From Porticoccaceae bacterium (lineage in GTDB: Bacteria > Pseudomonadota > Gammaproteobacteria > Pseudomonadales > Porticoccaceae): 52,414 bases of DNA. Shown here piece by piece: positions 10,801 to 18,308 of the stretch. The stretch covers positions 75,021 through 127,434 of the forward strand of contig JARGOV010000005.1 of the NCBI GenBank assembly GCA_029212965.1. The letters run 5' to 3'. The notes below the pieces were generated by a model. That model made no database searches. It saw only the letters and a program-made list of their open reading frames with translations, and had not been told where the DNA came from. Every line of letters begins with the position of its first letter. The stretch's first letter is position 1. Both the position numbers and the translations under genes were made by a program.

Positions 10801-10871
10801 CCGAGGCTTGTTTCGAGTTCCTCGACCAACCATTCCAGGCCCCTGAGGCTATGTGTCATGTTCATGATCAT
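4788..10871 (-). CDS. chpA: ChpA, multi-Hpt CheA-type hybrid histidine kinase for type IV pilus control
   Basis: 2027-residue central kinase of the Pil-Chp system; it phosphorylates PilG and PilH. Histidine phosphotransfer-type sites can be placed at His51 (LHQVSGS), His466 (EHIYGA), His626 (FHTLKGSGR), His791 (LHTLQASAG), His1089 and His1248 (both LHTLKGGAR). The last two sit in a tandem duplicated unit 159 residues apart. A Pro/Glu-rich linker leads to the CheA dimerisation region, then the HATPase (N-box near residue 1606, RNAIDHGIES; DDGRGL; GRGVGMDVV near 1696), a CheW domain (about 1750-1890) and a terminal receiver with VVDDS and phospho-acceptor Asp1955 in LLDIEMPRMDG. P. aeruginosa ChpA is about 2470 residues, so this one is shorter. 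GGA precedes the chosen ATG by five bases. It follows pilK by 20 bp. Confidence 0.96.
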   Translation of the reverse strand: MIMNMTHSLRGLEWLVEELETSLGLAQEALHIFQSEPEDASQLNFALGYLHQVSGSLTMAECYGAVLLANEMEAVLKMLLREPSVGVGNACEALELTMQVLPDYVRNLLDGCDDTLIQLIGQVNELRAVRAEPLISATTLFMPKVELSNQLAPADVDSEMLGKLQKVYQYALLGYLKQQDSAANQQKIVAVLRRLKGLFTTGSLASLLRVANVFFIALADNHIRQSAATQSLLWELDKTMGHLLQPEGLGSQCEDLLRNLLYYIALAPGESPDLKGIKEEFALDQAVPSLTLVEVEGALQTRLDGTVVTALSDILSAEVASLVDAVGVFESAEQVTQNGLSQIKLSAERLATTLMVIGQIKLCQSLLEVVGLADQALVNARSELPTAITRLQSIQQSLQTWAENYDDAPLASDLLSETAYVVDDAQRSLIREVRNNFESIKESIVGYIASQWDAQFLVDIPQQFEHIYGAVDVIGLKRVAQIVEQLGSYITRHLLHSEQPPEWSELDALADAITGFEYYLEAIDKGREGEQHDMLRLTARAMEKLGFDVESPTTGASVDVELDADTSELNSAEGAGENSDDIDPEIKEIFIDEVEEVLAAFDINYSGWLLDQTDHKLLNELRRGFHTLKGSGRMVKANVIGDLAWAIENMLNKVLDSAGAVAPEVAELLELSLGLIPSLADDFERDTQHLSPYCASLICAAEALTKGEPVVMPQSEKQSVEFENHVELDGGRLGSMVLQESEGGVEVQPVVEIFVGEAKGYIDTLANFLESFQQPHEGSRLVPADVQRALHTLQASAGMAGISSIQELAKTFEDFLAELFATGQAVSSSLIVLLLEGVGLLRTTLSRFEAGEGEDSSILQEYGIRVELARTQWQEQKTNNLAPQGFIRVQQLMATGLDNLLLADTLLEQWSCQASFSRQDIDPVLSELRELGAAADDSGVLALSGLCDELTRTLSKLTDSGEGFDESALRVCKVAHELLLSMIDTVAIGQPVSPAPADLLAQLEALVAMPVEARVIDLTLDVAETAPQQAISADEMASRMAAEVYDLDALPFFLEEADDLLEGIDNALQAWRDDPKDVSQSETLNRVLHTLKGGARMAGLSLLGDLSHDLETFILQQEGQIAGGETGVFDQLFVHYDELVSVLDRVKFGDELPVAEEFPVLEPQLMSESVLPVETPPVLESAGPASQQPMSSDALADRMEGEVHDPEVLSFFLEEADGLLENIENAMQIWRDKPSDVGQGETLNRELHTLKGGARVAGLSLLGDLSHDLETLILQEERQLASGEARIFDQLFARYDELVSIVEWLKPGGAVPAEAESVVPSIGTVAELEPLASFEMPQSVTEEVPEVEGTKEKIHKDKTLEEDVLKEDGIKARGDAVSLPSQPEHVPTATWLTPASATEAARQVKPSVVVQESVKIPAQVLDDLVNLAGEASIARGRVEQGVGESANALDEMEETIARLRNQVRQLGRQTEAQIQFRREQIESSQSTDFDPLELDRYSQLQQLSQGLEESGSDLQDLKNTLLEKSQAVEGLLLMQSRITQDLQENLMKTRLVPFSRLVPRLRRIVRQVGQELGKQVNLGLSNIEGEMDRSVLEKIITPIEHMLRNAIDHGIESAEQRHAAGKPDEGNISLSFQREGGEIVIAVADDGRGLDVAAIRDKAISQKMITADTQATDSDLLRLIFQPGFSTAAAVSQVSGRGVGMDVVKTDVHQLGGSISIESALGEGVEFTIRLPFTVSVNKALLVKEGASTYALPLNSIVGVTQLSSEELDELHSEPGKRLEYAGLDYQLCTLGGLLHGGRESVSAATGKAAMILVEVDHYRYAVHVEAIEGNQEIIIKGLGAQFSDVRGVSGATILASGNVVVILDLPSLLRSKGEISILEAPLQVDDSLENNAFETTASGNFIPKTIMVVDDSVTVRKVTSRVLERKGFRVVTAKDGIEATDMLAEIKPDLMLLDIEMPRMDGFEVARVVRESDTFADLPLIMISSRTGDKHQQRAASLGVNKFLGKPYQEDELLSLLGELLSFDVA
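7050..7800 (-). repeat. Tandem duplication of a 159-residue Hpt unit inside chpA
   Basis: The segments around His1089 and His1248 of ChpA are near copies. Both read LHTLKGGAR, then AGLSLLGDLSHDLET, then ILQ, FDQLF and YDELVS in the same spacing. The histidine codons are at 7605-7607 and 7128-7130, exactly 477 bp apart. The other Hpt sites in the protein are much more diverged, so this is the youngest duplication. Confidence 0.85.
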
Positions 10872-10891
10872 TATTTTCCAGCTAGCATCCC

Positions 10892-11788
10892 TTACAGCAA
10901 CAGTTTCTCAAAAGCCTGAATGCCCGGGTATGCCACTCGGCTTAAGCCCTCTGGCTGCCAGTCATTGAGCTCCCCTGGGCCAACTATTAGATAGCCCCCA
11001 GGCTTGAGTTTTTCAGCAAAGCTATTTAACAAGTCTCGACGACGCCAGTTTTTTAAATAGATCAATACGTTCTGACAAAAGATAACATCCAGGGGGCTAG
11101 CAAAAGCTGGGCAGTGTTGATCAAACATGTTACTCACAAAAAATCCGACCCTCTTTTTTAATTCCTCCTTAACCGCCATTGAGCTGTCTGTCGCTACCTT
11201 AAAGTAATTATTGCGTAGCGCCTCAGGTACACTCTCAAGATGTCGGTTGGAGTAAGCCCCTTGACGCGCCGCTTGAATAGCCTCTGTACTAACATCGATG
11301 CCAACGATACTAAACGCAGGTGTTTGATCAGCGACCTGGTAACTATCAAAAGCAGTCATCGCCAGGGAATAGACTTCCTCCCCAGTGGAACAACCAATGC
11401 TGCAAACACTGTAGCGTTGATTTTGCCGCGAAGACCGGAGGTGGGATAACAGGCGATCTTTAAAGAAGTCGTGAGAAGCCTGGTGGCGGAAAAATTGGCT
11501 TTCCTTAACGAGCAAGCGGTCCAGTAACACGCCCCACTCACGATTACCGACACCCGGTTGGGAGACTTCGCGAAAATAATCTTCCACATCATCAAAACCC
11601 AGCTCGTTGACTCTACTGATTATTTGCCCTCTGACAAAATCATCCCGGTGGGCAGCTATACGAACGCCAGTTTTATTTTCAAGCATCTCCGCCCAAAGAC
11701 GGTATTGTCTATCACTCAACTGCAAGTCACGAGCCTCAATTGAACGAGTAGCGCTCTCAGTTGCTAGCCCTTCCGGGTTTTTATTCAT
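10892..11788 (-). CDS. pilK: Chemotaxis methyltransferase PilK (CheR-like)
   Basis: 298-residue SAM-dependent methyltransferase that methylates glutamates of the receptor PilJ. The N-terminal CheR helical domain is followed by ESQFFRHQ (the family FFR motif), the SAM site SIGCSTGEEVYSLAM, and DVIFCQNVLIYL, which matches the CheR block after the acidic ribose-binding loop. The gene sits 14 bp after pilJ and 20 bp before chpA, within the operon. No tetratricopeptide extension is visible. Confidence 0.95.
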   Translation of the reverse strand: MNKNPEGLATESATRSIEARDLQLSDRQYRLWAEMLENKTGVRIAAHRDDFVRGQIISRVNELGFDDVEDYFREVSQPGVGNREWGVLLDRLLVKESQFFRHQASHDFFKDRLLSHLRSSRQNQRYSVCSIGCSTGEEVYSLAMTAFDSYQVADQTPAFSIVGIDVSTEAIQAARQGAYSNRHLESVPEALRNNYFKVATDSSMAVKEELKKRVGFFVSNMFDQHCPAFASPLDVIFCQNVLIYLKNWRRRDLLNSFAEKLKPGGYLIVGPGELNDWQPEGLSRVAYPGIQAFEKLLL

Positions 11789-11802
11789 GATACTGGCTAG
11801 CG

Positions 11803-14166
11803 CTAAATACGGCCGTCATCTTCAAAGTCGATATCAAATTCTCCCAGATCGATCCCAGCCAGTTCAGCTTCCAAGTCGGAAATACTAGTCTTTTTCAAGA
11901 CTTCAGACTCACCTTCAAGCTCGGTAAAATCATCGACTGCAGAGAAGTCGCTAATATCATCAATGGCACTCTCAGAGTAAGCATCTATTTCATCCATTGC
12001 CGCGCTGCTGCTGGCAAGCACATTTTCGACATGAGCTGGCGGTTTACGTGGTGTAGCGCTAGCGGTAAGACTACGGTCGGCTTCTTGAGGGTCGCTCGGC
12101 CCAATTCCCGTTGAGCCTACCTGCTCATCGTGAAGGCTTGCGTCGGCAAAACTTGCGTTATTATTCTGGTAATTGCTCACTAGATAATCAGCAGGTAGCT
12201 TAAAGCCTGAGACCGACTCTCTCAATTCAACAGCCATATCGGTCAACTTGCCAACTGATGAGGCCGTTCGGCTGGTACCGTCGAGTGTCTGAGTCGTAAT
12301 ATCCTGAATCACGTTCATGGTTTTGGAAACGTGTCCCGCTGTAGTTGACTGGTGTCGTGCTGCAGTTGAAATATCCTGAATCAACTCTGCAAGATTAGTC
12401 GAAACCGTCTCAATTTCACTCAATGCAACGCCCGCATTCTGGGTCAACGATGCCCCGGAAACCACCTCTGCAGTTGTTTGTTCCATTGAGGACACGGCTT
12501 CATTAGTATCCGTTTGAATGGTCTTCACCAAAGCCGCAATCTGCTTAGTCGCGCCAGCTGAGCGCTCCGCAAGGCGCTGTACTTCATCGGCAACTACCGC
12601 GAAACCACGTCCCGCATCTCCGGCCATAGAGGCCTGAATAGCGGCGTTCAAAGAGAGGATATTAGTTTGGTCCGCAATATCATTAATCAGTGAAACAATA
12701 TCGCCAATTTCCTGAGAACTCTCGCCGAGGCGCTTAATTCTTTTTGCTGTGTCCTGAATCTGCTCACGAATGCGATCCATGCCACCGATGGTACTGCGTA
12801 CCACCTCAGCGCCCTTACTCGCAATCGACACCGAGCGGTCGGCAACACCAGCTGATTCAACCGCATTAGCTGACACCTGATCTATGGTAATCGCCATTTC
12901 ATTAATAGCCGCTGACGCCGCAGCAATTTCCTGAGCCTGGTGTTCAGACAGGCCCGTCAATTGCTCAACTGTTGAGCGAGAGTCATTGGCCGAAGACGAC
13001 ACATTTTCAGCGGTATCGACAATACGCGCCACTAACTCGCGGAGCTGGATAATGGCGAAGTTAATCGCATCGGCAATCGCACCAGTAAAGTCTTCCGTTA
13101 CTGTCACCTCAGCCCGTAAATCACCTTCACCCAAACCTTCCAGCTCATTGAGAAGACGTAAAATCGCCTCCTGGTTGTCCTGATTATCACCAGCAGTCAC
13201 TTTTAGCTGGCTTCTCGTACTGAGATAAGACACAAAACCTAAAACGGCCAGACCAAGAATCAGTAATATTCCTGCAACAGCAGCCACCGTGTTGTTGGCA
13301 TAGCGACTCCCCCCAGCGTTAACACCCACACCTTCTGCCAATAAAGCACTTTGCTCGACTAACAGGGGCGTTCTTTCACGTATATCGATTAACGCCTGAC
13401 GCGCCTCTGCAAGTGCCGGCGCGGCAGAATAAATACCGTCTATAGAGTTACTAACAAAACCAAAGCGTTCAACCGCTGCTGCAATGTGTGGCAGAGCACG
13501 CTGAGACGTTATTTTACTCACGCCAATACGGCCATTGCCTTTTTGCATGCCCGTGAGGACATCGCCAAACGTTCTCGCATCCGTATTAAATTGTTCGGCG
13601 GCAACGGCCACTTCCTCAGCATCGCCGGCGAGCATTTTGTCAATATTCCTACCTATGCGCTCCATACGCCACTTCTGTGCCTGAACAACGGCAATTTGAT
13701 CCGCAGGGGCACCCGTACGCACCAGGCTATCGACTATTTTACTCAGATCATTCTGCAATTTAGGCAGGTTCTCATCGAGGGTTCTAGCAACCTCGTTGAG
13801 GAAGAGGCTTCTCTCCTGACGTTGTAAAACCAAATTAGCACTGGTTTCAATGCCTGCCCATACCTCATTAAAACGATTTTCCTGATTGGCACCAAGGTTT
13901 AGCGACTTGCGCAAGCCTATGACACTATCGATTGCGGCGCGCAATTGTGTGAAAGCCTCAGCATTACCGTCTGCTGCAGCACCCGACAAATCAGCAATAC
14001 GATAAGCAAGCACCCTAACTTCTGATGCCGCCTGTAAACTTGAACTCTCCTTTTCAACGCGAGAGGCAAAATTGACAAAAAAGAAGCCCAAATAAAGAAC
14101 CAGGACTATCATGACGACAACAAGCCCAATAACAGGCAAACTAGTTTTCGGCTTTCCGTGAATCAT
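11803..14166 (-). CDS. pilJ: Type IV pilus methyl-accepting chemoreceptor PilJ with long acidic tail
   Basis: 787-residue membrane receptor that feeds surface/pilus signals to ChpA. Order: TM1 (about residues 10-28), periplasmic PilJ-type helical domains, TM2 (about 288-310, VAGILLILGLAVLGFVSYL), HAMP, then the MCP signalling hairpin whose tip (about 490-540) contains DQTNILSLNAAIQ and GRGFAVVADEVQRLAERS. In P. aeruginosa PilJ (682 aa) the protein ends soon after the FKLP-like sequence found here near residue 656. This protein carries about 130 more residues, rich in Asp/Glu/Ser, ending GEFDIDFEDDGRI. AGGAG precedes the ATG. It lies 48 bp after pilI. Confidence 0.95.
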   Translation of the reverse strand: MIHGKPKTSLPVIGLVVVMIVLVLYLGFFFVNFASRVEKESSSLQAASEVRVLAYRIADLSGAAADGNAEAFTQLRAAIDSVIGLRKSLNLGANQENRFNEVWAGIETSANLVLQRQERSLFLNEVARTLDENLPKLQNDLSKIVDSLVRTGAPADQIAVVQAQKWRMERIGRNIDKMLAGDAEEVAVAAEQFNTDARTFGDVLTGMQKGNGRIGVSKITSQRALPHIAAAVERFGFVSNSIDGIYSAAPALAEARQALIDIRERTPLLVEQSALLAEGVGVNAGGSRYANNTVAAVAGILLILGLAVLGFVSYLSTRSQLKVTAGDNQDNQEAILRLLNELEGLGEGDLRAEVTVTEDFTGAIADAINFAIIQLRELVARIVDTAENVSSSANDSRSTVEQLTGLSEHQAQEIAAASAAINEMAITIDQVSANAVESAGVADRSVSIASKGAEVVRSTIGGMDRIREQIQDTAKRIKRLGESSQEIGDIVSLINDIADQTNILSLNAAIQASMAGDAGRGFAVVADEVQRLAERSAGATKQIAALVKTIQTDTNEAVSSMEQTTAEVVSGASLTQNAGVALSEIETVSTNLAELIQDISTAARHQSTTAGHVSKTMNVIQDITTQTLDGTSRTASSVGKLTDMAVELRESVSGFKLPADYLVSNYQNNNASFADASLHDEQVGSTGIGPSDPQEADRSLTASATPRKPPAHVENVLASSSAAMDEIDAYSESAIDDISDFSAVDDFTELEGESEVLKKTSISDLEAELAGIDLGEFDIDFEDDGRI

Positions 14167-14214
14167 TTTCTAACTCCTGGGTAACTTCAATTATTGCTAG
14201 TCAATTTGACAACG

Positions 14215-14763
14215 TTACGTCGAGACAAGGGCCACGTCCTGAAACAGAGGGTTTCGGATAAGCGCATCGGGGTCCAGCAACAAATTGCAAGTACCGTCAT
14301 CAGCTCGGTAAAAGCCCTGCACAAAAGGTCTCAGAGCTGTATCAAGGTGTTGGTTGTCGGTTTCGTAAGCGTCGCTACTGAAATGTTTCATACCATTAAT
14401 TGCATCGACAACAAGACCGACAAAGGTATCCTGTCTATCCAGAACTACGATACGCTGAAACCTGTATGCAACCGATAATTGCCCGCCGAGAAATTGTGCA
14501 AAATCAACGACGGGGAGCAACTTACCGCGTAGATTCGATACTCCTACCACCCAGGGCTTTACCCCGGGTAGCGATGTGCACTCCTGAATTTCGATCAACT
14601 CAGCGACTTGATTAAGCGGCACTACCCAGTCATGACCCAGCACTGAAAAGCAAATAACCGGCGTGAGAGGCACATAATCTATTTGTGCCGGCAACGGCCT
14701 TGAACCAGCGACAAAGCACTGGTTTAGCTTATTCATAACAGGCAATATATTTTCGATACTCAT
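14215..14763 (-). CDS. pilI: CheW-like coupling protein PilI
   Basis: 182-residue CheW-domain protein that links receptor PilJ to kinase ChpA. Typical CheW runs are visible: VVPLNQVAELIEI, PWVVGVSNLRGKLLPVVDF, and VGLVVDAINGMKHF. The gene starts 13 bp after pilH ends and precedes pilJ by 48 bp, the conserved pilGHIJK order. Identity rests on family plus position. Confidence 0.94.
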   Translation of the reverse strand: MSIENILPVMNKLNQCFVAGSRPLPAQIDYVPLTPVICFSVLGHDWVVPLNQVAELIEIQECTSLPGVKPWVVGVSNLRGKLLPVVDFAQFLGGQLSVAYRFQRIVVLDRQDTFVGLVVDAINGMKHFSSDAYETDNQHLDTALRPFVQGFYRADDGTCNLLLDPDALIRNPLFQDVALVST

Positions 14764-14776
14764 GACTAAACCAGAC

Positions 14777-15142
14777 TCAGTGGGAAGTAAACTCTTCTAT
14801 CGTCTGAACCAGGTCTTTCTCCACCACCGGCTTAATTAAATAAGCTCGAGCACCCTGACGGGAGCCCCACACTCGATCCGTATCCTGATTCTTCATCGTT
14901 ACCATTATCACGGGAATATGCGCAGTGTCACTGGCTTTGGTCAGCTGCCGTGTTGCCTGAAAACCATTTAAGCCAGGCATAACAATATCCATTAATACCA
15001 CATCTGGCTGTTCATCCCTTGCCACTTTGACACCTTCTTCACCCGATTCGGCAGTCAGCACGCAGTGGCCATTTTTTTCAAGCATTTCTTTGAGTTTAAA
15101 AACCTCAGTCAGCGAATCATCAACTACAAGCACTTTAGCCAT
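14777..15142 (-). CDS. pilH: Single-domain response regulator PilH
   Basis: 121-residue CheY-like receiver, phosphorylated by ChpA. It has the acidic pair in VLVVDDS, phospho-acceptor Asp52 in VLMDIVMPGLNG, and the conserved Lys in LIKPV. In P. aeruginosa PilH is associated with control of the retraction motor and limits PilG signalling; that role is transferred by homology. It lies 9 bp downstream of pilG. Confidence 0.94.
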   Translation of the reverse strand: MAKVLVVDDSLTEVFKLKEMLEKNGHCVLTAESGEEGVKVARDEQPDVVLMDIVMPGLNGFQATRQLTKASDTAHIPVIMVTMKNQDTDRVWGSRQGARAYLIKPVVEKDLVQTIEEFTSH

Positions 15143-15151
15143 AATTTTTCA

Positions 15152-15565
15152 TCATTCCTGTACAGGGCTATCTGCTATTTGACGGGTTGTAACAATCCTT
15201 TCGAGCACTTCAAATAATTCGTTCTTGCTAAAAGGCTTGGTCAGGTATTCATCCGCACCCACAATGCGGCCCTTGGCTTTATCAAATAAACCATCTTTGC
15301 TCGACAGCATAATAACCGGGGTATGCTTAAATTCATTATTGTTTTTTATAAGAGCGCAGGTTTGATAACCATCGAGGCGAGGCATCATGATATCGACAAA
15401 AATAACATCTGGAACCACATCGACAATTTTTGCCAACGAATCAAAGCCATCAATGGCCGTTACTACCTCACAACCTGCCTTTGATAGTATCGTCTCAGCC
15501 GTACGTCTTATCGTGTTACTGTCGTCTACAATCATTACTTTTAACGACGCAAGATTAACCGACAT
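15152..15565 (-). CDS. pilG: Single-domain response regulator PilG
   Basis: 137-residue CheY-like receiver, output of the Chp system that promotes pilus extension and, in P. aeruginosa, activates cAMP signalling. Acidic pair in VMIVDDS, phospho-acceptor Asp58 in FVDIMMPRLDG, Lys110 in LTKPF. AAGGA lies upstream of the ATG. It is the first gene of the eight-gene operon and is divergent from gshB across a 202-bp spacer. Confidence 0.95.
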   Translation of the reverse strand: MSVNLASLKVMIVDDSNTIRRTAETILSKAGCEVVTAIDGFDSLAKIVDVVPDVIFVDIMMPRLDGYQTCALIKNNNEFKHTPVIMLSSKDGLFDKAKGRIVGADEYLTKPFSKNELFEVLERIVTTRQIADSPVQE

Positions 15566-15704
15566 ATCTGTTCCTTCCCCAGTTGTCTAACAACAAATTT
15601 ATATATGTGTTATAGAGCCGATTTTTAACACAATAAAACCTCATTAGCTATCAACGCCAATGTTCTAAATCCATTTGCTAGACTGGCTTCGCAAATAAAA
15701 GGGC
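15566..15704 (-). promoter_or_regulatory. Probable promoter region of the pilG-chpC operon
   Basis: The divergent spacer must carry the operon promoter. On the minus strand a candidate is TTAAAA, 17 bases, TATATA, ending about 40 bp before the pilG ATG. An inverted repeat GTGTTA (15607-15612) / TAACAC (15626-15631) overlaps it and could be a binding site. The -35 match is weak. Confidence 0.35.
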
Positions 15705-15734
15705 TTGTCAGTACCCTTCAGCATCCTTTATAAG
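15705..15734 (+). promoter_or_regulatory. Sigma-70-type promoter of gshB
   Basis: TTGTCA (15705-15710), 18 bases, TATAAG (15729-15734). The expected start near 15741 leaves a leader of about 27 nt before the gshB ATG at 15768. This also argues against translation starting further upstream. Confidence 0.5.
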
Positions 15735-15767
15735 CTATGCCCCTACAACGCGACGGCGGTGAACCCT

Positions 15768-16718
15768 ATGAATATTTCTCTTGGCGTGGTTATGGATCCC
15801 ATTCACGGGATTAATGTCAAAAAAGACACAACTCTTGCATTACTGCTCGCAGCACAGGCTCAAGGCTGGTCACTTTTATATATGGAGATGAGCGACCTCG
15901 CTCTCGTTAACGGGGTCGCCACGGCTAGACAGCGTAGTCTCAAAGTGTACGATGACCCCGATCACTGGTTCGACCTCGGTGAGCCCGTCGACCGGCCCAT
16001 GGCTGAACTAGACTGTATTTTAATGCGCAAAGATCCACCCTTCGATAGTGAATTTATTTACGCCACCTATATCCTAGACGCCGCCGAGCGAGAAGGCACT
16101 CTCGTCGTCAATAAGCCTCAGAGCCTACGAGACTGTAACGAGAAGATATTTGCCACTCAGTTTCCCCAGTGCACACCACCCCTGCTGGTAAGCCGTGACC
16201 CTCGGCGATTGCGCGCTTTTCATCAACAACACGGTGACGTGATTTACAAACCTCTTGACGGCATGGGGGGCACCGGCATTTTCCACGCTCGCCAGGACGA
16301 CCCCAATGTCAGTGTGATTATCGAAACCCTCACCGAACTGGGCACTCGTACCATAATGGTGCAACGCTATATTCCACAAATCAGCGCGGGTGATAAACGC
16401 ATACTGGTCATCGATGGCGAACCCGTGCCTTTCTGTCTGGCTCGCGTACCCGCAAAAGGTGAAACACGTGGCAATCTTGCCGCTGGTGGCCGTGGTATTG
16501 TTCAGCCTTTGAGCGAGCGCGATCTAGAAATTGTTGCCCAGGTCGCCCCCGCCCTGCGCGAAAAGGGCTTTTTGTTTGCCGGCCTTGACGTGATCGGCAA
16601 CTATTTAACTGAGATCAATGTCACCAGCCCCACATGCGCCCGGGAGATTGACCGCGAGCAAAATACACAAATTGGCGCTCGATTAATGGCTGCCATTAGT
16701 CAGCGACTCCAGCAATAG
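15768..16718 (+). CDS. gshB: Glutathione synthetase
   Basis: ATP-grasp enzyme that joins glycine to gamma-glutamylcysteine, the second step of glutathione synthesis. Starting at ATG 15768 (MNISLGVVMDPIHGINVKKD) gives 316 residues, the same length as E. coli GshB. Characteristic segments: KDPPFDSEFIY, KPLDGMGGTGIF (ATP-grasp glycine-rich loop), LVIDGEPVPFCLARVP and INVTSPTCAREID at the C-terminus. Its partner gshA is 20 kb away at 36.6 kb. gshB next to pilG is the Pseudomonas arrangement. Confidence 0.96.
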   Translation: MNISLGVVMDPIHGINVKKDTTLALLLAAQAQGWSLLYMEMSDLALVNGVATARQRSLKVYDDPDHWFDLGEPVDRPMAELDCILMRKDPPFDSEFIYATYILDAAEREGTLVVNKPQSLRDCNEKIFATQFPQCTPPLLVSRDPRRLRAFHQQHGDVIYKPLDGMGGTGIFHARQDDPNVSVIIETLTELGTRTIMVQRYIPQISAGDKRILVIDGEPVPFCLARVPAKGETRGNLAAGGRGIVQPLSERDLEIVAQVAPALREKGFLFAGLDVIGNYLTEINVTSPTCAREIDREQNTQIGARLMAAISQRLQQ

Positions 16719-16740
16719 GATCGATACGCCTCGTCAATTA

Positions 16741-17625
16741 ATGGATACGCACTTTCAATTAGCCGACCCCAACGCAGGTAGTGACCGCCTTGGTTTTGCC
16801 CTGTTTCTCGCCATCACCATTCACGCTATCGTGATTTTCGGTATAGGCTTCGCATCCGAACAACATCCAGCTGCACCGCCCAGCCTTGAAGTCACACTAG
16901 CACAGCGACCCACAGAGCAAAAAAATGATGACGCATCCCTATTGGCACAGGCCAACCAAATCGGCAGCGGTGAGCTGCTTGAGCACAAGGAAATTACCAC
17001 TGATAAGCAGTCGTCCTATGACGACTCTGTGCTTCGCGACACCCAGCCAGCCCCCCAACCTGTCCCACTAAAACAGCAAGGCAAGGCCAGCCAGCGAAGT
17101 CTGATCACTACTCGTAGTGATAGCCGCGCCATTGACGACAGCCAGTCCAAACAGGTCGAGCAACACAGTGACCAACTCGACATACCTTTGATCGCACCCC
17201 CGGACGTACTCAGTAGCTTACATGCCCGGCTAGACCGGCAAAAACAAGCCTATAATAAAATACCCAAAACCCTGCGCTTAACGTCTGCCAATACCAAAGC
17301 CGCCGACCATGCCGCTTATCTCAATTACTGGATAGAAAAAGTCGAAAGAACCGGTAACCTCTACTACCCTGAGCGAGCGCGACTCGGTAAGCTTTATGGC
17401 GACATATTGATGGTTGTCACCCTGCTGCCGGACGGTTCCGTGGAGAATATCGAGATTGTCTCCAGCTCAGGACATTCCGCCCTCGATCAGGCAGCCATCA
17501 CCACCGTGAGGTTAGCGGCCCCCTTTGCAGCCTTCCCCCAACGCATGTCAGAGTGGAATAAAATGGAAATCACTCGAACCTGGCGCTACATGCCCGGCAA
17601 TCGTGTTGTCACATCGGCTAACTAA
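16741..17625 (+). CDS. tonB3: TonB-family energy transducer (TonB3-like)
   Basis: 294-residue inner-membrane protein with one N-terminal TM segment (about residues 18-38, FALFLAITIHAIVIFGIGF), a long polar periplasmic spacer rich in Gln/Ser/Asp, and a C-terminal TonB domain (YGDILMVVTLLPDGSVENI, SSGHSALDQAAITTVRLAAPF, TRTWRY). The position between gshB and yqgE matches P. aeruginosa PA0406 (tonB3), reported as needed for twitching motility and pilus assembly rather than iron uptake. The usual Pro-Lys/Pro-Glu spacer of iron-uptake TonB is missing. It starts 22 bp after gshB. Role in pili is inferred from synteny. Confidence 0.85.
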   Translation: MDTHFQLADPNAGSDRLGFALFLAITIHAIVIFGIGFASEQHPAAPPSLEVTLAQRPTEQKNDDASLLAQANQIGSGELLEHKEITTDKQSSYDDSVLRDTQPAPQPVPLKQQGKASQRSLITTRSDSRAIDDSQSKQVEQHSDQLDIPLIAPPDVLSSLHARLDRQKQAYNKIPKTLRLTSANTKAADHAAYLNYWIEKVERTGNLYYPERARLGKLYGDILMVVTLLPDGSVENIEIVSSSGHSALDQAAITTVRLAAPFAAFPQRMSEWNKMEITRTWRYMPGNRVVTSAN

Positions 17626-17690
17626 AGCCCTAGGCATTCATCCAGGGGTTGAGCTTGAAATTTCATGCCTTTCGCCCAATACTGAAGTCT

Positions 17691-18308
17691 ATGGACACTC
17701 CCATTTCAGACATGCCCAAGCCCTCCTCCGCAGAAAATTATGCTACTAGCTTGCGTGGGCAACTGTTAATAGCGATGCCTGGCTTACTTGACCCCAATTT
17801 TGTTCACTCTGTGGTGTATATTTGCCAGCATTCTGAAGCAGGGGCGATGGGCATTACCATTAATCGCCCTCTCGATCTGCCTCTAAGCCAGGTATTTGAA
17901 CAGCTCGACCTCGACTACACGCCACCCAACGGTACCCAAACCCTGCTGTGTGGTGGCCCTGTTGAAGAGCAACAGGGTTTTGTGCTGCACCCATCAACGA
18001 CAAAACACTGGCAGGCAACAGCTGCCATTAGCGACAATATTTTCCTCACCACCTCTAGAGATATCATTAACGACATGGCCTGTGATCAGGGCCCTGAGAC
18101 GGCTCTAATTGCCCTTGGATACGCAGGGTGGACGAGCGGTCAATTAGAGCAGGAACTTCTTGAAAATGCCTGGCTGACTGTCCCTCCCGACACACAGCTA
18201 TTGTCACAGCTGCTGTTTGACACCCCGCTGGATGAGCGCGCCGACCTTGCCGCTGCTAGCCTCGGCGTTAACCTCAGCCAGCTCAGCAACAGTGCGGGGC
18301 ACGCCTAA
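17691..18308 (+). CDS. yqgE: UPF0301 protein YqgE
   Basis: Conserved cytoplasmic protein of unknown function (UPF0301/DUF179), usually encoded next to ruvX. From ATG 17691 it has 205 residues. Family blocks: LRGQLLIAMPGLLDPNF, YICQHSEAGAMGITINRP, LLCGGPVEEQQGFVLH, ALGYAGWTSGQLEQEL and ENAWLTVP. The start is uncertain: a second ATG at 17712 also fits and neither has a strong ribosome site. It overlaps ruvX by 17 bp. Confidence 0.92.
   Translation: MDTPISDMPKPSSAENYATSLRGQLLIAMPGLLDPNFVHSVVYICQHSEAGAMGITINRPLDLPLSQVFEQLDLDYTPPNGTQTLLCGGPVEEQQGFVLHPSTTKHWQATAAISDNIFLTTSRDIINDMACDQGPETALIALGYAGWTSGQLEQELLENAWLTVPPDTQLLSQLLFDTPLDERADLAAASLGVNLSQLSNSAGHA

Noticed and set aside
15607-15631. GTGTTA/TAACAC inverted repeat as a definite regulator site for pilG
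   Set aside because: Six-base arms in an AT-rich spacer occur by chance; kept only as a note in the promoter entry.
15705-15767. Upstream TTG start for gshB giving a 337-residue protein
   Set aside because: The region holds the likely promoter, and the ATG at 15768 gives exactly the family length and N-terminus.
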